A stretch of 64,000 bases of DNA from Flavobacterium lacus (GTDB lineage Bacteria; Bacteroidota; Bacteroidia; Flavobacteriales; Flavobacteriaceae): the NCBI RefSeq assembly GCF_003268815.1, contig NZ_QLSV01000011.1, positions 62,001-126,000 of the forward strand, read 5' to 3'. Below, piece after piece: positions 60,216 through 64,000 of the stretch. The notes under the pieces are model-generated. The model made no database searches, was not told where the DNA came from, and worked only from the letters and a program-made list of their open reading frames with translations. Position 1 is the first letter of the stretch, and every line of letters starts with the position of its first letter. Made by a program: the position numbers and the translations under genes.

Positions 60216-63200
60216 TTATTCTTTAATCAATTTTTCAACTTTACTTCCTTTGTCGGTATTGATTTTTATAAAATACATCCCATTAGCTCTTTCTGCTAAA
60301 TTTAATTCGGATGTAACACTGTTTACTAATTTCGTTTGCAACAATCTTCCTTGAACATCATACAATTCAATGGTTTTGATTGTGGAGTTATCTTTGATGG
60401 TAATATTGACAACATCTTTCACCGGATTGGGGTAGATGAATATCAAATTATCCAAAATCGGATTGACCACACTCAATGCTTCAAATAACGTTTCTGCTTC
60501 GTTGGTTTCGATAGGGAAATTATAATCGAAATAGATGTTTGCTTTTTTCTCTACATAATCACCCACTTGCAACGTTTGATTGGTTTTCATTTTTAATAAG
60601 ATATTGCCATGACCGCCCGACTCCAATTGAATATTTTCAAAAATGAATTCTAATTTATTCCCACTCATGCGAGCATAAGCTCCATGGGATGTAGATAACA
60701 ACTGTAACGAATTACTATCAAATTGATTTGGGTCGATTTCTACTTTTACTACTACATTTTCAGCCGGAGCTGTTCCTGTATTTTCAAAGCGGACCAGATA
60801 ATGTAAAAAATTTCCAATTTCTGAGGGAGGAACAATATCGCCTTGCAAACAATTAATGTCGTTTGGATCATAGGAGCCTACCACGGTTTGGTTTAAAACA
60901 AAGGTATTGTCTTGCACGATTTCATCTCCTGATTGCGGAAGAATAACTGCTGTAAAAGTTAACTCATCATCAATATTAACCGGATTTTCAGGATCTGTTG
61001 GTGGATTAATGGCCATGGTTACAACTATACTTCTGGATTCAAACGGTAGTAAATTAACATAATCCCATTGCATCCCGCCAGGCCCTTGTGATGAGGGTGC
61101 AACCGATGTTGATACCAATTGCATCAAATTTTGATTGTAGAAAAAATTAACCCCATATTGTTGTGAAAGTATTTGATTTCCTTTGTTTTTGTAAACTAGT
61201 AAATATTCTGCTTCAAATCCTGGACGAGCCGGAGTGACCGGTGCGATAATTATTTCTAAATCAGGATGAATGCCATTTGCCGTGATACAAAAATCTAATG
61301 TGGCTGTTGAATTATCAATTTCTTCAATAATAGCAATTCCCGGTTCGGGAGACACGGTGAAGTAAGAAGGATTTTCTAGGACCGGAATTAAAGCGTATTG
61401 ACCTTCTGTAGCAGTATAAAGATTATACACGCCGTTATTATTTGTAAAAACAGAGGAATTGGTGGTTACGGCATCAACATCTACAGCTAATCTGAAAAAA
61501 GGAATGGAAATGTCGTTTTCATCGCAACCGTTATCATTTGAATCAAAATGAACGTTGCCTGAGATTATGTTGTAATCCCCTCCTGGGATAAAACTACAGT
61601 AAGAATTAATATTAACCATTTGACTATTTGCCGAATAATAAGCTATAACTTCATTTATTTTACTAATGTTTACTTCATCTGAACAAATAAATGTTAAATT
61701 TGGACACGATGAAATTTTTATAGGATAGGAATATGAATTTCCAACTGCACCATACCACGTTCTTCCACATTTAAGATTTATATATGTTAAATTCTGAGCA
61801 TTGTATACTTGAAAATCAGTTAGATTTGTTGCACTTGATAAATCGATTGTATTCATATTAGTATTCCAAAATAAAACTGAGGTTAAATTTGTTAAACTAC
61901 TAAAATTTATAATTTCTTGTTCAGTATCGAATAAACTTAAGGTCCGTAAATTGGTACAGTTTTCTATTTGAATAGGTGTCGAAAGTGGACCACAAGAAAG
62001 ATACAATGGATTTACATTTGAAAAATCCAAATCTGGAATTAAATTATTATCACATCTGAGATGAATTAAATTTGAGGAAAAAGATGCTAAATCAAGGCTG
62101 GTTATTTGGTTTTGTGAAATATTTAGATTTATCATTTCCTCCGGATATCCAAAATTCAAAGAAGTAATTTGATTGTTACTACAATTCAAAGTCTTTAAGT
62201 GAAAGGGAGAAATATCTAATTCAGTTAACTGATTATAACTGCAATGAAGTTCATATAAATTTACTAAATTATTGATATTTAAAGAAGATAAATTATTTCC
62301 AGAGCATTTTAATATATCAATATTTTGACCGAGTGAATTAAAATCAAAATCCTCCAAATTATTAAATGAACAATCTAAAACTCGAAGAAAGTTATTTATT
62401 AATGGTGTAATATTTAAAGTTGTTAATAAATTAGAAGAACAATTTAAATTTGATACATTAGTAAAAGCTTCTATACCGATTAAACTAGATATCTTTTGAC
62501 TATCAGGAGATGAAGAATTTAAATTTAATGCTATAACATTTAAAGCTTCACTAATTTGAATTTCACCATCTGAATTAATGTCGATAGTTCCGTAGCCTCC
62601 AAAACCTCCTAAAAAAGTGAAAGCAATTTGATTTGATGGACTTGCCGACAATAAACGGCTTTTAAAATTTGAATCCGGTATATAGACAATTGTACTGGAA
62701 TCGAAAACTCTAATTTTAAAATCTATAATTTGATAACAATTTGTATTTGTATTTTGAACTCTTGTCCAAATCGTTTGTGGATTTGATAAATTTTGATATG
62801 CTGTAGGATTTAATATTTGATTTGAATTATTTTGGGCATCTAAAATATTAGTATAATAGGTTAATTCAAGATCAGTTTGAGAGCCAATTATATTGTTTTC
62901 TTGGGAAGTTAAATCAAAAGTCATTATGCCGTCAAAAGGATTTTCATATCCACGCAATTCAGGCGGAGAACTCAGTACAGGTACTCCCGTAGGTGCTGAA
63001 ATAGCAACAGAATAAATTTCACTAAAACAATTTGGAGGTGTTAAAATTTGATAGGTGTAATTCCCAGGTGGAATATTTGAAATCGTATGAGTTGGTGTAT
63101 TATAAGATTGGAGACTATTAGAACCATTTATCCTCAAATACCAATTACCAGCAGGTAATCCTGAAAAAAATACACTACTTTCAGTATTACAAGTAGGCTG

Positions 63201-63551
63201 AGTAACATTTAAAGAAACATCAGGTTTAGTCCTTACAATTAAGTCCAAACTTGTTATTTGAAATACTGTTGGATCCAAATTGTCAATTACTTTAATGTAA
63301 ATAGTTGTGCTTGATGATGAGTAAGGAGTGCTTATTTGAATAGTAAGTTCAGAATCAGAATAATATTCAATAATATAATTATTTGGATTTAAAGTCCCGA
63401 AAATTTCAGTATTCTTAAATGGTAAATAAAATAATGCAACATTGCTATTTGGTATAGACTCACAAACATTATAGGGTGTAGGATTATTAATTCCAATCTG
63501 AGCAGTAGCAACACCGGATAAAAACAAGAGTAAGTATAAAAATTTTTTCAT
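60216..63551 (-). CDS. Leucine-rich-repeat T9SS surface protein
   Basis: 1,111 residues from ATG 63551 (MKKFLYLLLFLSGVATAQ). Signal peptide; beta-rich N-terminal third; an EF-hand-like loop (DINSDGEIQISEA, around residue 330); bacterial leucine-rich repeats of the LNCSxNxLTxLDIS type (about 345-640); an SdrD-like segment (GNVHFDSNDNGCDENDI, about 680-780); a DUF7619/DUF11-type beta domain (YLLVYKNKGNQ, VGSYDPNDINC, HYLVRFENTGTAPAENVVVKVEIDP, about 800-1030); and a type A sorting domain (FIYPNPVKDVVNITI, to the end). Probably a surface protein-binding adhesin. The start is fixed by a TAACTTTG box 18 bp upstream; a longer frame from 63617 would run through that box. Confidence 0.88.
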   Translation of the reverse strand: MKKFLYLLLFLSGVATAQIGINNPTPYNVCESIPNSNVALFYLPFKNTEIFGTLNPNNYIIEYYSDSELTIQISTPYSSSSTTIYIKVIDNLDPTVFQITSLDLIVRTKPDVSLNVTQPTCNTESSVFFSGLPAGNWYLRINGSNSLQSYNTPTHTISNIPPGNYTYQILTPPNCFSEIYSVAISAPTGVPVLSSPPELRGYENPFDGIMTFDLTSQENNIIGSQTDLELTYYTNILDAQNNSNQILNPTAYQNLSNPQTIWTRVQNTNTNCYQIIDFKIRVFDSSTIVYIPDSNFKSRLLSASPSNQIAFTFLGGFGGYGTIDINSDGEIQISEALNVIALNLNSSSPDSQKISSLIGIEAFTNVSNLNCSSNLLTTLNITPLINNFLRVLDCSFNNLEDFDFNSLGQNIDILKCSGNNLSSLNINNLVNLYELHCSYNQLTELDISPFHLKTLNCSNNQITSLNFGYPEEMINLNISQNQITSLDLASFSSNLIHLRCDNNLIPDLDFSNVNPLYLSCGPLSTPIQIENCTNLRTLSLFDTEQEIINFSSLTNLTSVLFWNTNMNTIDLSSATNLTDFQVYNAQNLTYINLKCGRTWYGAVGNSYSYPIKISSCPNLTFICSDEVNISKINEVIAYYSANSQMVNINSYCSFIPGGDYNIISGNVHFDSNDNGCDENDISIPFFRLAVDVDAVTTNSSVFTNNNGVYNLYTATEGQYALIPVLENPSYFTVSPEPGIAIIEEIDNSTATLDFCITANGIHPDLEIIIAPVTPARPGFEAEYLLVYKNKGNQILSQQYGVNFFYNQNLMQLVSTSVAPSSQGPGGMQWDYVNLLPFESRSIVVTMAINPPTDPENPVNIDDELTFTAVILPQSGDEIVQDNTFVLNQTVVGSYDPNDINCLQGDIVPPSEIGNFLHYLVRFENTGTAPAENVVVKVEIDPNQFDSNSLQLLSTSHGAYARMSGNKLEFIFENIQLESGGHGNILLKMKTNQTLQVGDYVEKKANIYFDYNFPIETNEAETLFEALSVVNPILDNLIFIYPNPVKDVVNITIKDNSTIKTIELYDVQGRLLQTKLVNSVTSELNLAERANGMYFIKINTDKGSKVEKLIKE

Positions 63552-63568
63552 AATGTTCAATTTATTTA

Positions 63569-63576
63569 CAAAGTTA
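63569..63576 (-). promoter_or_regulatory. -7 element of the LRR protein gene
   Basis: TAACTTTG on the minus strand, 18 bp before ATG 63551. Confidence 0.6.
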
Positions 63577-63637
63577 ATTTTGTATTTTGATTTTATTTTT
63601 AACAATTGAGTATTCAATCGCTTTCACTTAGAATTCG

Positions 63638-64000
63638 CTACATCATCTTCAACAATTCCTGTAACCGTTCTTTTTTTCGTTGTGATATTGGCAAATTGCT
63701 ATTGTCAGCCATCACCACATAACCGCCATCCTTTTTAATATACGATTTTAAATACGCCAAATTGATTAAATGCGATTGATGAATGCGTTCAAAACCATGT
63801 TCCGTTAACAAATCTTCATATTCTTTTAATGTTTTGGAAATCAAAATCGGTTTATTGTTTTTGATGTAAAACTTGGTGTAATTGTCTTCGCTTTCACATC
63901 GGATGATATCGCTGATTTCAAATAAATGAATGCCGTCTGAAGTTGAAAGTGCAATACGTTTGAAATGATCTACTTTTTTACGAATGTTTTCCAACAGCAA
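63638..64000 (-). CDS. LytTR-type response regulator, C-terminal part (partial)
   Basis: The last 120 residues of a leftward gene that continues past the right edge. It is a LytTR DNA-binding domain: RIALSTSDGIHLFEISDIIRCESEDNYT-type first half, then KTLKEYEDLL, FERIHQSHLINLAYLK and LPISQRKKERL. Such domains usually follow a receiver domain in AgrA/LytR-like regulators, paired with a membrane-bound histidine kinase; both would lie beyond the window. It is followed by the LRR gene after an 86-bp gap with its own promoter. Confidence 0.9.
   Translation of the reverse strand: MLLENIRKKVDHFKRIALSTSDGIHLFEISDIIRCESEDNYTKFYIKNNKPILISKTLKEYEDLLTEHGFERIHQSHLINLAYLKSYIKKDGGYVVMADNSNLPISQRKKERLQELLKMM

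Overview
The window reads as a low-GC chromosome segment from a member of the Flavobacteriaceae (Bacteroidota), close to Flavobacterium. The evidence is the many secreted proteins with C-terminal type IX secretion (T9SS) sorting domains, promoters of the TTG-N19-21-TAnnTTTG type, the general lack of Shine-Dalgarno sequences, a TPR-type hybrid two-component regulator and an HmuRY-type heme system. No rRNA, tRNA, CRISPR array or intact insertion sequence was seen.

Layout. 1-6 kb: housekeeping and membrane genes (CoA-binding protein, MarC, NAD(P)-binding epimerase, DUF1801) and a SulP anion transporter preceded by what looks like a leader-peptide attenuator. 5.8-13.1 kb: an arsenic resistance region of three transcription units, each with its own control signals. 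One is arsR1, a small thioredoxin-like protein, rhodanese, permease, DinB, ArsF-like and ArsG-like proteins. The second is acr3 alone. The third is arsR2, DUF6428, a methyltransferase and arsC. 13.1-27.1 kb: a decayed Rhs fragment, then a surface-adhesin region with a 1,892-residue LamG/C-type-lectin protein, a TPR-type hybrid histidine kinase/AraC regulator and two further T9SS proteins that share a 53-bp upstream element. 27.2-34.4 kb: an MscS channel, a VOC protein, a beta-barrel protein, a Kef/CPA2 antiporter with a universal stress protein, a lipoprotein, and long intergenic stretches full of degenerate repeats. 34.9-42.3 kb: a complete heme uptake operon (hmuR-Y-T-U-V-S, read leftward). 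42.4-45.0 kb: two guanidino-modifying enzymes flanking a RelE/ParE toxin-antitoxin pair. 45.1-59.1 kb: an accessory island to the left of the citrate synthase gene gltA. 59.2-64 kb: a lipoprotein, a large leucine-rich-repeat T9SS protein and the end of a LytTR regulator.

The most striking structure is the gltA island. Intact gltA (57769-59052) is followed by a YadA-like head-repeat protein plus a T9SS '3-coathanger stack' protein, then a three-gene envelope-modification operon. Next comes a 3'-end fragment of gltA carrying a copy of gltA's own terminator region, then a second copy of the same two-protein pair, then a second and longer gltA 3' fragment, and finally a gingipain-like C25 peptidase. 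The gltA 3' end therefore appears to be a repeated junction at which surface-protein cassettes were inserted or exchanged.

A second recurrent theme is that intergenic DNA carries short repeat families with fixed positions relative to genes: GTTGTAG heptamers directly after stop codons of leftward genes, and AATTGACACAT units at gene edges. All coordinates and comparisons were made by eye; no searches were run.
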